From Candidatus Heimdallarchaeota archaeon (GTDB lineage: Archaea > Asgardarchaeota > Heimdallarchaeia > Heimdallarchaeales > Kariarchaeaceae): DNA of 16,188 bases. A program made the translations under genes and the position numbers. Of the stretch, positions 1-7,928 are shown piece after piece. The stretch is from NCBI GenBank assembly GCA_030668165.1, contig DAOUUM010000025.1:1-16188 (forward strand), in the 5' to 3' direction. The notes below the pieces were generated by a model. That model had not been told where the DNA came from. It saw only the letters and a program-made list of their open reading frames with translations, and did no database searches. The first letter of the stretch is position 1. Each line of letters begins with the position of its first letter.

Positions 1-1416
1 CATCACAAATACAATGATATTAGCATTTTTCCAGATAGCATTTGCCAATCCAGGGGTTCCGGTATGCCAGAATGTTGAATCTCCAATAAATGCAACACCC
101 AGTTTTTCGGGTTGGGTAAGTGCAATTGATGTTGCCATGGGAATTGATGCTCCCATACAGACAATTATGTCTGCCTTGTCATGAGGTGGCAATACACCAA
201 GAGAATAACATCCGATATCATTGCAGTAAACTGCGTTGTCTCTTTTCAGTGCCTTTTCCACAGCCACATAGGTCGATCTGTGTGGACATCCAGCACAAAG
301 TACTGGTGGTCTGATTCTAAGCAGATCCTCAGCACTCTTGGGTAGTTCTTTGGGTGGACTGTACTCCAATCCCAGTACTTTGGACATGAATCCAAGTAAT
401 TTTTCTGTGGTTAATTCTCCCTCAAAGGATGTCAATCCATCAAATTTTCCAAAATATTTGATTTTTGATTTAACCTTGGCAACTTCCTGATGAATAATCT
501 TTTCAATAAAGGGTTCCAGTTCCTCAATAATTAACAATCGATCATACTGTTCTGCGAGTTCAATGAATCTCTTATCTGGAAAGGGATACACAACATTTAG
601 TTTTAGAACCAGGGCATTCAAACCAAAGAATTCAACTGCCTCCATTGCATAATTTGCACTTGAACCACTACTGATTATGAGATAATCAGGTTTGTCACCA
701 AATTTGATCTCGTCATAAAATTTCTTCTCAGCAAGATGGAGATACATCTCCTCTTTGAGTTTCATCATTCGTGATTTGTTTCTTCTAGCATTACCTGGAA
801 TATTCACAAATCTCTGTGGATTTCGTTCATACTCAATTTTGGGAAGATCTATTGGAGGTTTTCTTCTCAATAATCCAAGTGAGTGTGAGATCCGGGTTAC
901 AGATCGGACAAATACAGGTATTTTGAATTTACGGGACAAGAGAACTGCCTCTCTTGTGAAATCATAGCATTCCTGAATATTGGAAGGTTCAAACATGGGT
1001 AAGTCAGCAAATCGGGATATTATCCTGTTATCCTGTTCATTTTGACTCGAATGCATTCCAGGATCATCAGCGACGATCACGACAAGTGCAGCATTAGTCC
1101 CGGTCAGTGCCAGGGTCATCAGTGGATCCATGGCCACATTCAATCCCACGGATTTACATATAGTTGCAGAATCCACACCTGTGATAGATGTACCAACGGC
1201 CTCCTCAAAGGCAACAGCCTCGTTAGATGACCAGCCAGCAACCATATCGTTACTGAACTGGGAAATAATGGTCTCCATAATTTCTGTGCTGGGAGTACCA
1301 GGATATGCAGCAGCAAATTTAACGCTCGCATCTTTGAGTCCATAGGCAATAGCCTCGTTTCCCAACAGAGTCAAGGTTTCTATTTGTTCCTTATTTTGAT
1401 CTAGTTCAAGAACCAT
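1..1416 (-). CDS. iorA: Indolepyruvate:ferredoxin oxidoreductase, alpha subunit (3' end outside window)
   Basis: The reading frame is open from the ATG at 1416 to the window edge, giving 472 residues of a protein normally a little over 600. It belongs to the 2-oxoacid:ferredoxin oxidoreductases. IorA with IorB oxidatively decarboxylates aryl pyruvates from aromatic amino acids to aryl-acetyl-CoA, passing electrons to ferredoxin in the cytoplasm. The N-terminal half has the AYPGTPSTEI motif (about residues 34-43) typical of the pyrimidine-binding half. The C-terminal part has RPPVLCAGCPHR with C374 and C377, then NDIGCYSLG, CMGAS, and the thiamine-diphosphate segment starting G445-D446-S447 and running through GLAN (N459). 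The C-terminal ferredoxin domain expected in IorA would lie beyond the window. A GGTGA ribosome-binding site sits 6 bases before the start. An iorB partner is not visible and may lie further left. Confidence 0.93.
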   Translation of the reverse strand, partial: MVLELDQNKEQIETLTLLGNEAIAYGLKDASVKFAAAYPGTPSTEIMETIISQFSNDMVAGWSSNEAVAFEEAVGTSITGVDSATICKSVGLNVAMDPLMTLALTGTNAALVVIVADDPGMHSSQNEQDNRIISRFADLPMFEPSNIQECYDFTREAVLLSRKFKIPVFVRSVTRISHSLGLLRRKPPIDLPKIEYERNPQRFVNIPGNARRNKSRMMKLKEEMYLHLAEKKFYDEIKFGDKPDYLIISSGSSANYAMEAVEFFGLNALVLKLNVVYPFPDKRFIELAEQYDRLLIIEELEPFIEKIIHQEVAKVKSKIKYFGKFDGLTSFEGELTTEKLLGFMSKVLGLEYSPPKELPKSAEDLLRIRPPVLCAGCPHRSTYVAVEKALKRDNAVYCNDIGCYSLGVLPPHDKADIIVCMGASIPMATSIALTQPEKLGVAFIGDSTFWHTGTPGLANAIWKNANIIVFVM

Positions 1417-1422
1417 ACAAAT

Positions 1423-1427
1423 TCACC
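1423..1427 (-). promoter_or_regulatory. Ribosome-binding site of iorA
   Basis: On the minus strand GGTGA lies 6 bases before the ATG at 1416, which fixes this start. It partly matches the archaeal 16S anti-Shine-Dalgarno. Confidence 0.55.
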
Positions 1428-1520
1428 GTAAATATAGAATAATACCATTGAAAGAATGATTTTTTCCAATTTTACAGGCGTTTTATGGTCGTTTTATTAA
1501 AAAAATTACCCCTTATGGAC

Positions 1521-1542
1521 AAAAAAATAGAATAAAAAAAAA
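1521..1542 (-). terminator. T-rich terminator after the LRR gene
   Basis: Read on the minus strand this stretch gives two T runs (9 and 7 T) about 70-90 bases after the LRR stop codon at 1611. Archaeal RNA polymerase typically terminates at such oligo-T tracts without needing a hairpin. It separates the LRR operon from iorA downstream on the same strand. Confidence 0.4.
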
Positions 1543-1610
1543 TTATTAATTGGTTATTCAACTCCTCGAACTGGTTAATTTGCTATTCTTTGAGTTAATG
1601 TCCCCTGCAA

Positions 1611-2579
1611 TTAAAAAAATCTGATTGAGTTTCCTCTAATCCATTCCCTAATTTTAGGAGACAATACAAGGCCTGGATTTGATTTGAAGTTCAGATATTT
1701 CAGTTTCCTCAAATTTGTAATTTCATCTGGAATATCCGCAAGTAAATTATTTGATAGATCTAGATATTCCAAATTGTGCAAATCTCCAATTTGAGGATCA
1801 AGTTCCGTTATCTGGTTCTCGTGCAATCTCAATCTGCTAAGACTGTTCAAATTGTATATTTCAGATGGAATTGTAGTTAGATCGTTTCGATCCAGATACA
1901 GATGCTGTAGATTGATAAGCTCATTGAAGGTATTGGGAAGTTTAGATAATCTATTCTGATAAAGATGTAACTCCTTGAGATTGACCAATTTAGAAATGGA
2001 TACTGGTAATTCCTGAATCGAGTTATTGTATAGATACAATCCCTGAAGGTTGTTTTGGAACTTGTTAATATGAGGAAGTCTTCTTATCATATTACCAGCT
2101 AACCATAGCTGATTGAGATTATCCAGCTCAAATAGATCACTGGGAATTTCACGCAATTGATTATTATTGAAAAATAATTCCTCTACTGATACAAGCCTTT
2201 GAATCTGAGGATCTATGGACTGTAATTTATTTTCATTCATATTTAAATATCTTATTGCGGGTAATTCATATATGAAATCTGGTGTAGTTGAAAAATTATT
2301 GAAGGATAACCAGATCTCTTTTAATTCAACTAGATTCTTAAATGAGTTGGGTAAATAATCCAGTTCATTGTTTCTTAAATAAAGATATTGCATGTCCTTG
2401 ATCTTACCAATGCTATTTGGCATAACTTTCAGATTTTTCAACGAGAGATCTAGTTTTCTCTCAAAATATGACCATGCATCATAAAACTCAATTCTTGGCA
2501 TATTAATCGAGAGCAATCGAAATTCGAATATGATCTCATCAATAAGTGGTTGAATGCTGCTCTCATCAATCGGACTCAT
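1611..2579 (-). CDS. Leucine-rich repeat protein (23-residue repeats)
   Basis: This is a 322-residue protein with no signal peptide or membrane segment, so probably cytoplasmic. After a roughly 45-residue N-terminal cap come about 11 consecutive LRRs of almost exactly 23 residues, with the pattern LxxLxLxxNxLxxLPxxIxxLxx (for example LYLRNNELDYLPNSF, LHLYQNRLSKLPNTF, LDLSNNLLADIPDEI), followed by a partial repeat and a short C-terminal cap ending in aromatic residues. This is the class seen in Ras-interacting LRR proteins such as SHOC2/RSU1 and in many Asgard proteins. It is a protein-protein interaction scaffold; the partner is unknown. Its ATG overlaps the stop of the upstream membrane-protein gene by 14 bases, so the two are probably translated as a coupled pair. 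A link to the small GTPases in this window is only a guess. Confidence 0.9.
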   Translation of the reverse strand: MSPIDESSIQPLIDEIIFEFRLLSINMPRIEFYDAWSYFERKLDLSLKNLKVMPNSIGKIKDMQYLYLRNNELDYLPNSFKNLVELKEIWLSFNNFSTTPDFIYELPAIRYLNMNENKLQSIDPQIQRLVSVEELFFNNNQLREIPSDLFELDNLNQLWLAGNMIRRLPHINKFQNNLQGLYLYNNSIQELPVSISKLVNLKELHLYQNRLSKLPNTFNELINLQHLYLDRNDLTTIPSEIYNLNSLSRLRLHENQITELDPQIGDLHNLEYLDLSNNLLADIPDEITNLRKLKYLNFKSNPGLVLSPKIREWIRGNSIRFF

Positions 2580-3528
2580 ATTTGCTTCTGCTCGGTAAAT
2601 GCAGGATTCCTACAGTTATCAATATAGCAGCCGTATTAATAAACATATCGAGTAGAGAATCACTAGATTCCCTTGGATTCAATGAAATCTCAAATAACTC
2701 CCAGAAAATCACTAGTGCAAGCACAAAAATCACGGTTTTAAGTGGTTTTGAGGTATAATTGTATAAAATGACTGCCGCCCCTGAAGATGAAAAGAAATGG
2801 AATACCTTGTCAAAACTGAATAAATCTTGACCATAGAGAAATATTTCCTCGTATCCCCAGGGATATGGGAACCAGTCAAATGAGGCAGCATTATCAAGCA
2901 TGAAAACCAGAAAAACATAAGTGAGCAATTTGGGAGAATTATAGAATTTAATTGATCCATTAAACAATCGTGAATTTGGCATCTTGGCAGTGGCCCATAT
3001 TATACTAAGGACGATCAGATAGGATCCTGCTGATAGTTGCTGTTTATGGAGCAGGTTGATCTCCCATCTGATATCCTGGGCATAGGGCACCCACAGATCT
3101 CTGTTAATGCCATAAATTATAGTGGCCAGCATGAGTAGGATATATATCTCATTTAATTTTCTACCAAATTGCTCTTTTTCGCTTAACTCATACTTGAGAC
3201 CCAATTCTCTTCTCTGCATATCCTTGAGCAGAATCCATGTAAAAGTTGCATAGGTAAAGCCTCCCCATGCATATTTAATGAATAGATAATCGTAAACACC
3301 TTCAGTTAATACAGCGATAAGTATAGAATCAATAAGTTGCCAGATCTGTTCAAAATTGTTCAAAAATTTTTGAAGAGGTAATGGTTCACCAGAAGTCAAC
3401 ATCTGATTGAGTATTTTTGCTATTGTAGACATCTCAGAAAGCAGAAAGAATAAAAATAAAACCCACAGGAAAATTTTTAATAATAATCGTAATAATCTAG
3501 ATCTTGTCTTGGGTTTAATTTCTGCCAT
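2566..3528 (-). CDS. Multi-pass membrane protein, resembling the YjdF/DUF2238 family
   Basis: This 320-residue protein is strongly hydrophobic with about eight predicted membrane segments (near residues 12-32, 75-100, 125-142, 165-182, 200-218, 242-258, 263-281 and 292-311). The C-terminal third has D240-x3-H244, W276-E277-x2-E280 and D290-x3-D294-x3-N298. Conserved acidic and His residues in the last helices recall YjdF/DUF2238 and VanZ-like membrane proteins. Function is unknown, and the family assignment rests only on this motif spacing. The N-terminus is basic before the first helix, suggesting a cytoplasmic N-terminus. Its 3' end overlaps the LRR gene, so the pair is likely one transcript and the LRR protein may work at the membrane with it. 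A TATA-like stretch on the minus strand lies around 3568-3582. Confidence 0.8.
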   Translation of the reverse strand: MAEIKPKTRSRLLRLLLKIFLWVLFLFFLLSEMSTIAKILNQMLTSGEPLPLQKFLNNFEQIWQLIDSILIAVLTEGVYDYLFIKYAWGGFTYATFTWILLKDMQRRELGLKYELSEKEQFGRKLNEIYILLMLATIIYGINRDLWVPYAQDIRWEINLLHKQQLSAGSYLIVLSIIWATAKMPNSRLFNGSIKFYNSPKLLTYVFLVFMLDNAASFDWFPYPWGYEEIFLYGQDLFSFDKVFHFFSSSGAAVILYNYTSKPLKTVIFVLALVIFWELFEISLNPRESSDSLLDMFINTAAILITVGILHLPSRSKYESD

Positions 3529-3622
3529 GCTAGGTCGATTTTTCCTTCATACATTAAAATTTCTACTAGATATATTTTAGATAGTTCATTTATTCATCCT
3601 GATCAACTAATTTTTCCAATAG

Positions 3623-4315
3623 TCAAATTACCTGTTCAAGGGTGGTTTTTACTCGATTCTTGTACTCACCAGATTTTTCGGTGTGCCTTCGCTTAAGCAC
3701 ATCATTTTCAATACGCTCAACATGATGGGAAATTGAGGAGAGTTCTGTTCTCATTTTATCACTGGTAGAGACTGCAGTTATCGGTTTTTGTCTGATGGCA
3801 GCCTTTCCCTGTAATTGAGATGGCCTAACCAATCGCTCACTATTCACATCAAATGCTTTTTTCTCAGGTTCGGGCAAGTCCTTATTCTTTTCTTTTAATA
3901 CTTCAGATGGTTTCAGAAGAGATTCAGGAGATTTTACATCTATTTTTTCTTCAGATCTCTGTTTTAGTATTTCTGATGGTTTTACTAATGATTCGCCCTC
4001 TGGTTCTTTTACGACGATTTCCGATTCTCTTTGCTTAATCACTTCTGATGGTTTAACTAATCGCTCTGAGACAACTTCTTTCTTGTCTTCCTTGAGAACA
4101 GTTGATTTTGTCTCCACTAATTCTGATGGTTTTACCAGTTTTTCTGATTCCTCGAATTCAAATAAAGGATTAACAGCAGATTTTCCATCAAGATCTGATG
4201 GTTTTATTAAATTTCCCTCATCATATGATGTAATTTCTTCAATTTCTGACTCTTTAGCCCCACAGGAGGGACAAGGATAACGAACGAAAGATACACCACA
4301 TTTTTTACAGATCAT
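3623..4315 (-). CDS. Zinc-ribbon protein with six L-V-K-P-S-E-like repeats
   Basis: This is a 230-residue protein that I do not recognise as a named family. The N-terminus is a compact zinc ribbon with C3, C6, C15 and C18. The middle is highly charged, Lys/Glu-rich and probably disordered, with six copies of a seven-residue motif, L-[VIL]-[KR]-P-S-[EDQ]-[LVI], at residues 36, 60, 86, 110, 133 and 162. These are spaced 23-29 residues apart with unrelated linkers. Residues 185-230 look helical (TELSSISHHVERIENDVL). The architecture suggests a multivalent adaptor whose repeated linear motif docks one partner several times. A GGAGA ribosome-binding site lies 7 bases before the ATG. It is transcribed divergently from a Rab-like GTPase. 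The UGA stop is followed in frame by ten more helix-like codons before UAA. Confidence 0.85.
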   Translation of the reverse strand: MICKKCGVSFVRYPCPSCGAKESEIEEITSYDEGNLIKPSDLDGKSAVNPLFEFEESEKLVKPSELVETKSTVLKEDKKEVVSERLVKPSEVIKQRESEIVVKEPEGESLVKPSEILKQRSEEKIDVKSPESLLKPSEVLKEKNKDLPEPEKKAFDVNSERLVRPSQLQGKAAIRQKPITAVSTSDKMRTELSSISHHVERIENDVLKRRHTEKSGEYKNRVKTTLEQVI

Positions 4316-4321
4316 TTTGTA

Positions 4322-4327
4322 CTCTCC
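4322..4327 (-). promoter_or_regulatory. Ribosome-binding site of the zinc-ribbon gene
   Basis: On the minus strand GGAGAG occurs about 6-7 bases before the ATG at 4315, a good Shine-Dalgarno match that supports this start. Confidence 0.5.
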
Positions 4328-4530
4328 AAACCGATAAAATATTGACTATGACAATTTATGACTGCCAATCACCCTTAATTAGTTTTTGAGTATTAAACAA
4401 GAACTATACAATTAACAGGCTATATTTTCAACCTTTATGTAAAATATGAAATTTAATTCAAATAAATAATTAAATAAAACTAGTTTAATTAAGTAGTTAT
4501 ATCCCTAAATGTCGATGATTTTATAAAGAA

Positions 4531-5184
4531 ATGGTGAATTGTGTTATTACGATTAGAGTGTTCTGGAAAAAGAAATCAAAACAACCACCAAAGCTAGAGA
4601 CACGAGGGACTTCGAACAAGTATTTCTTTAAATTAGCTCTTTTGGGAGATGGTGCCGTGGGAAAGACAAACTTGCGACGTCAATACCTAGGTCAGGGTTT
4701 TACATCTGATCACCTTATGACGATTGGAGCTGATTTTGCTGCACATGATATCGCTTTGAAACATCAAGGTGAAGAATATCAGATCACTATGCAGATATGG
4801 GATCTTGCAGGTCAAGAGACTTTCTCTGCTGTACGTTCAAAATATTATCGAGGTTGCTTTGGCGGACTTGTCATCTTTGATAGAACTAGACCTGTTTCTT
4901 TTGATAATATTACTTCATGGATTGATGAGTTGGTAAAACACAGTACCAGAGGATTAGTACCTATAGTGATACTGGGAAATAAGTCTGATCTTGTTGATTC
5001 TGCTGATAATGTGGTAAAAGAGAAAAAGGTTATGGCTTATGTTGATAAAATCAACGAAGAAAATGCGGATATTGGATTCAAAATTAACTATTATGATACC
5101 AGTGCATTGACAGGACTGAATGTAGATGATGCATTCACAACTCTGGGCACTGAGATCTTGAGCTGGATATTATCGAAAAAATGA
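4531..5184 (+). CDS. Rab/Ras-like small GTPase
   Basis: This 217-residue GTPase has all the G boxes. The P-loop GDGAVGKT is at residues 39-46, switch I Thr is T64 in MTIGADF, and G3 is D91-L-A-G94-Q95-E96 with the catalytic Gln present. G4 is N150-K-S-D153 and G5 is T190-S-A-L. It is closest in style to eukaryotic Rab proteins and Asgard Rab-like GTPases. The N-terminus carries about 30 extra residues with a hydrophobic start followed by a KKKSK basic patch, which could contact membrane. There is no C-terminal Cys, so Rab-type prenylation is not expected. The first in-frame ATG was chosen; a TATA-like TTATAT near 4497-4502 would give a very short leader. Its stop overlaps the TatD start (ATGA), so the two are co-translated. 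Confidence 0.92.
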   Translation: MVNCVITIRVFWKKKSKQPPKLETRGTSNKYFFKLALLGDGAVGKTNLRRQYLGQGFTSDHLMTIGADFAAHDIALKHQGEEYQITMQIWDLAGQETFSAVRSKYYRGCFGGLVIFDRTRPVSFDNITSWIDELVKHSTRGLVPIVILGNKSDLVDSADNVVKEKKVMAYVDKINEENADIGFKINYYDTSALTGLNVDDAFTTLGTEILSWILSKK

Positions 5185-5960
5185 CAGATTTGAAATTTAT
5201 CGACAGTCACAGTCATATCCATCAACCATGGTTTTCATCTGTTACAATTGATAAGATTATTAAGGATTCATTGGATAATTATGTTGTTAAAATCGTGTCC
5301 TGTGCCTCTGATCCTGAAAATTATGAATTTGTGTTGCAAAGCTCTGAAAAAAGTGAGATTGAGATCACACTTGGAATTCAGCCAACACTGGCAGACAAGA
5401 TAGGAGATGCTGATGTATTAAGAGATATACTGAGCAATCATAAATTATCCAAAAATATTTCTGCGATAGGAGAGATTGGACTGGATTATCACTGGGTAAA
5501 AGATGATGTTTTACAACTAAAACAGGAAAGATTATTCATTGATTGTATTAATCTGGCCAATGAATTTGATCTGCCGGTAGTGATACATTCAAGAAAGGCT
5601 GAGACGGAAGTATTGGATATTCTGGAAAAATATGCCCAGACAGCAGTACTACTTCATAGTTACGAGGGAAATCTGAAAGAGATCAATAGAAGTCTTGATC
5701 TTGGCTACATTATCTCGATCCCCACAAATGTAACGATAAGAGGTAACCGGAGGAAGGTTGTTAAAAGAGCTGGACTTGAAAATATTATTCTAGAGACAGA
5801 TAGTCCATATTGTGCACCAGTAGAGAATATGTTTCCCAACACACCGTCATCAATTCCTGTTGCGGCCAGTAAAATTGCTGATTTATTAGAACTTGATATC
5901 GGGGAGGTTGCTAGTGCCACATCAGAATTGAGTTCCAAATTTTATGATTTTAAATATTGA
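5181..5960 (+). CDS. TatD-family metal-dependent hydrolase (nuclease)
   Basis: This is a 259-residue TIM-barrel amidohydrolase, a typical TatD length. The metal ligands expected for TatD nucleases are all present: H10 and H12 in DSHSH, E98 in GEIGLDY, H136 in VVIHSR, H159 in LLHSYEG and D207 in LETDSPY. Family members are divalent-metal 3'-5' DNA exonucleases or other phosphodiesterases linked to DNA repair or quality control. The exact substrate here is not evident. The start codon overlaps the stop of the upstream GTPase gene in an ATGA, implying translational coupling. A functional link with the GTPase is possible but unproven. The gene ends with UGA, with no coding-like sequence beyond it. 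Confidence 0.9.
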   Translation: MTDLKFIDSHSHIHQPWFSSVTIDKIIKDSLDNYVVKIVSCASDPENYEFVLQSSEKSEIEITLGIQPTLADKIGDADVLRDILSNHKLSKNISAIGEIGLDYHWVKDDVLQLKQERLFIDCINLANEFDLPVVIHSRKAETEVLDILEKYAQTAVLLHSYEGNLKEINRSLDLGYIISIPTNVTIRGNRRKVVKRAGLENIILETDSPYCAPVENMFPNTPSSIPVAASKIADLLELDIGEVASATSELSSKFYDFKY

Positions 5961-6021
5961 ACCAATAATAATACTATATTTGATCCCGTAATTTTTCAAA
6001 TATTGAATGTAAATAACCTAG

Positions 6022-6034
6022 TATTATTTATACC
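6022..6034 (+). promoter_or_regulatory. TATA-like promoter of glyS
   Basis: TATTATTTATACC is centred about 33 bases before the glyS ATG, giving a predicted transcript start near 6053 and a leader of only about 10 bases. Confidence 0.4.
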
Positions 6035-6061
6035 TACTATTAGCATTTAATTTAGGCTAAA

Positions 6062-7612
6062 ATGAGCAAAACTAAAAAAGAACCACAGGAGAAAACTCTT
6101 CAAGAAGAGATTGTTGATGTTTGTCTACGCAGGGGAATTGTATTTCCCACCGCTGAGATCTATGGAGGAGCAGCTGGATTCTATGATTATGGACCAGTTG
6201 GAACCATGATCAGACAAAACATAATTAATCTTTTCAGAGAGACTTTCATAAATTCTGAGGACAATATTTATGAGATATCCACCTCAACAGTTCTACCTGA
6301 AAGTGTGTTTAAGGCATCTGGACATGTAAAATCATTTCATGATCCACTCACCCAATGTAACAAGTGTAAGTCAATGCATCGGGCAGATCATCTGATCGAG
6401 GCATCCCTAGGATTGAATGCAGAGGGTAAATCAAATGACGAACTATTTGCACTTATATCAGAAAATGGTATTAAATGTCCAACATGCAAGAAGGGTGAAT
6501 TAGATCCCCCACGTGAATTCAACATGATGCTAAAAACCAATATTGGACCTGTGGACGGGAATACCGCATATCTCAGACCTGAGACTGCTCAAAACATATT
6601 TATCAATTTCAGACGTATTGCTCATTCAATGCGAGCCAAGCTTCCATTTGGTATAGCACAGGTTGGTAAGGCCTACAGAAATGAAATTTCACCCAGAAAT
6701 TTCCTTGTCAGATTACGTGAATTCGAACAGATGGAGTTAGAGATGTTCGTCGATCCTGATGAATTAAATAATCACCCTCGTTTTGAAGAAATTGAGGATG
6801 TTGAGATCCGATTTCTCTCCCAGGAAGCCCAGGATAAGGGAGAGGATCCTAGCACAATCACTATCAAAGAAGGTGTCGAGAAAAATCTGATATACAATCA
6901 GTATATCGGGTACTACATGGCTATTGAGTCACTATTCCTGCAAAATCTGGGCATACCCGAGGACAAGTTCAGATTTAGACATCTGATGCCGAAGGAAACA
7001 GCTCATTATAGCAAGGCAAATTATGATCTTGAGATTATCTTTCCATTTGGTATTGTGGAGTGTATTGGACTGGCATACCGAACAGATTATGATCTGCTCA
7101 AGCACCAGGAAATATCTGGAATGAAGATGCACATTGATGTGGAGGGCAAGAAAGTCATCCCACATGTGATAGAACCATCTCTTGGAGTTGATCGATTATT
7201 GTATGCAGTTCTACTCAACAGTTATATCAAAGAGGAAAGAAAATGGACCTGGTTCAAATTCTCCAATTCACTGGCTCCATGGGTGGTTCTTGTGACTCCA
7301 CTGCAGAGAAAGGACGGATTACCAGAAGAGGCAAATAATCTGTTCTGGGAGATAAAGGACTATGGAATTGAGGCCATATATGATCAGACAGGTGCAATTT
7401 GAAAGCGATATGCCCGTAATGATGAGATAGGAGTTCCCTACACACTTACTGTCGATTATGATACTCTGGAAAATCGTTCGGTAACTATCAGGGATAGAAA
7501 TACCACCGAGCAGGTGAGAATTCCCATGGAAGTTGCTCCAGATATTATTTCTGATCTTGTGGCGATGATTATCACTTGGGAAGAACTCAAAGATAAGTAT
7601 GAAACTAAATAA
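6062..7612 (+). CDS. glyS: Glycyl-tRNA synthetase, interrupted by one in-frame UGA
   Basis: This is an archaeal/eukaryotic-type (alpha2) class II GlyRS, which charges tRNA-Gly with glycine. The N-terminal 446 codons hold the whole catalytic domain: the motif 1 region near GPVGTMIRQNI, a zinc-type insertion with C99, C102, C139 and C142, motif 2 (VGKAYRNEISPR...REFEQME) and motif 3 (PSLGVDRLLYAVL). The anticodon-binding domain starts at LAPWVVLVTPLQ. Codon 447 (7400-7402) is UGA exactly where relatives have Gly in the conserved GSIGRRYAR motif. The next 69 codons stay open to UAA at 7610-7612 and are clearly conserved (KRYARNDEIGVPYTLTVDYDTL). GGA to UGA needs a single change. Neither a frameshift nor a separate downstream start is apparent. 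It may be read-through, a recent nonsense mutation or an assembly error. If the UGA stops translation, a 446-residue protein lacking most of the tRNA-recognition domain results. Confidence 0.9.
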
Positions 7613-7660
7613 GATTAAAAAAATAAATTGCACATATTGATGTTGTCAGCAATCGAGCAG

Positions 7661-7669
7661 TTCTTATAT
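7661..7669 (+). promoter_or_regulatory. TATA box of rpoP
   Basis: TTCTTATAT is centred about 27 bases before the rpoP ATG at 7692. No Shine-Dalgarno lies in between, so the transcript is probably leaderless or nearly so. Confidence 0.45.
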
Positions 7670-7691
7670 TGGTATCATTACAATCAATTAG

Positions 7692-7841
7692 ATGAATACA
7701 AAATATATTTGTACCGCTTGTTCTCATGCAATGAATCCCAATGAATTAATGCCTCTTAACCGAGTAAGGTGCAGTAGCTGTGGTTTCAGAACCCTGCGAA
7801 AGGCAAGGCCTGATATGATTAGAAAAATCAAAGCACGTTAG
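7692..7841 (+). CDS. rpoP: DNA-directed RNA polymerase subunit P (Rpb12 homologue)
   Basis: This 49-residue protein matches archaeal RpoP in length and pattern. A single zinc ribbon is formed by C7, C10, C27 and C30, with RCSSCGFRTLRKARP following the last pair and a basic C-terminus ending IKAR. RpoP is a small zinc-binding subunit of archaeal RNA polymerase, homologous to Rpb12 of the eukaryotic enzymes, and helps assembly and open-complex formation. It lies in an information-processing cluster between glyS and map. It is transcribed from its own TATA box as a probable leaderless message. Confidence 0.93.
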   Translation: MNTKYICTACSHAMNPNELMPLNRVRCSSCGFRTLRKARPDMIRKIKAR

Positions 7842-7894
7842 TTAAAATATATTCGAAATGACATTTTTACTAGGTAATTTCAGATCATGGGTAC

Positions 7895-7908
7895 TAAATT
7901 AAAATAAT
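7895..7908 (+). promoter_or_regulatory. TATA box of map
   Basis: TAAATTAAAATAAT is centred about 27 bases before the ATG at 7929. There is no Shine-Dalgarno before this ATG, so the mRNA is probably leaderless, which favours 7929 as the start over the ATG three codons further in. Confidence 0.45.
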
Positions 7909-7928
7909 AGTATTCCCATCTTAATTTT

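Noticed and set aside
120..1349. Several open frames on both strands inside the iorA region
   Set aside because: They are shadows of the long iorA frame, which carries clear family motifs from 1416 to the edge.
7526..7612. Separate downstream gene for the GlyRS anticodon-binding domain
   Set aside because: The first in-frame ATG after the UGA is at 7526, after most of the conserved domain, so a split gene with its own start would lack the same motifs.
7400..7700. Selenocysteine as explanation of the glyS UGA
   Set aside because: The position is Gly in relatives, not Cys, GlyRS is not a known selenoprotein, and I see no convincing archaeal SECIS-like hairpin in the short 3' region.
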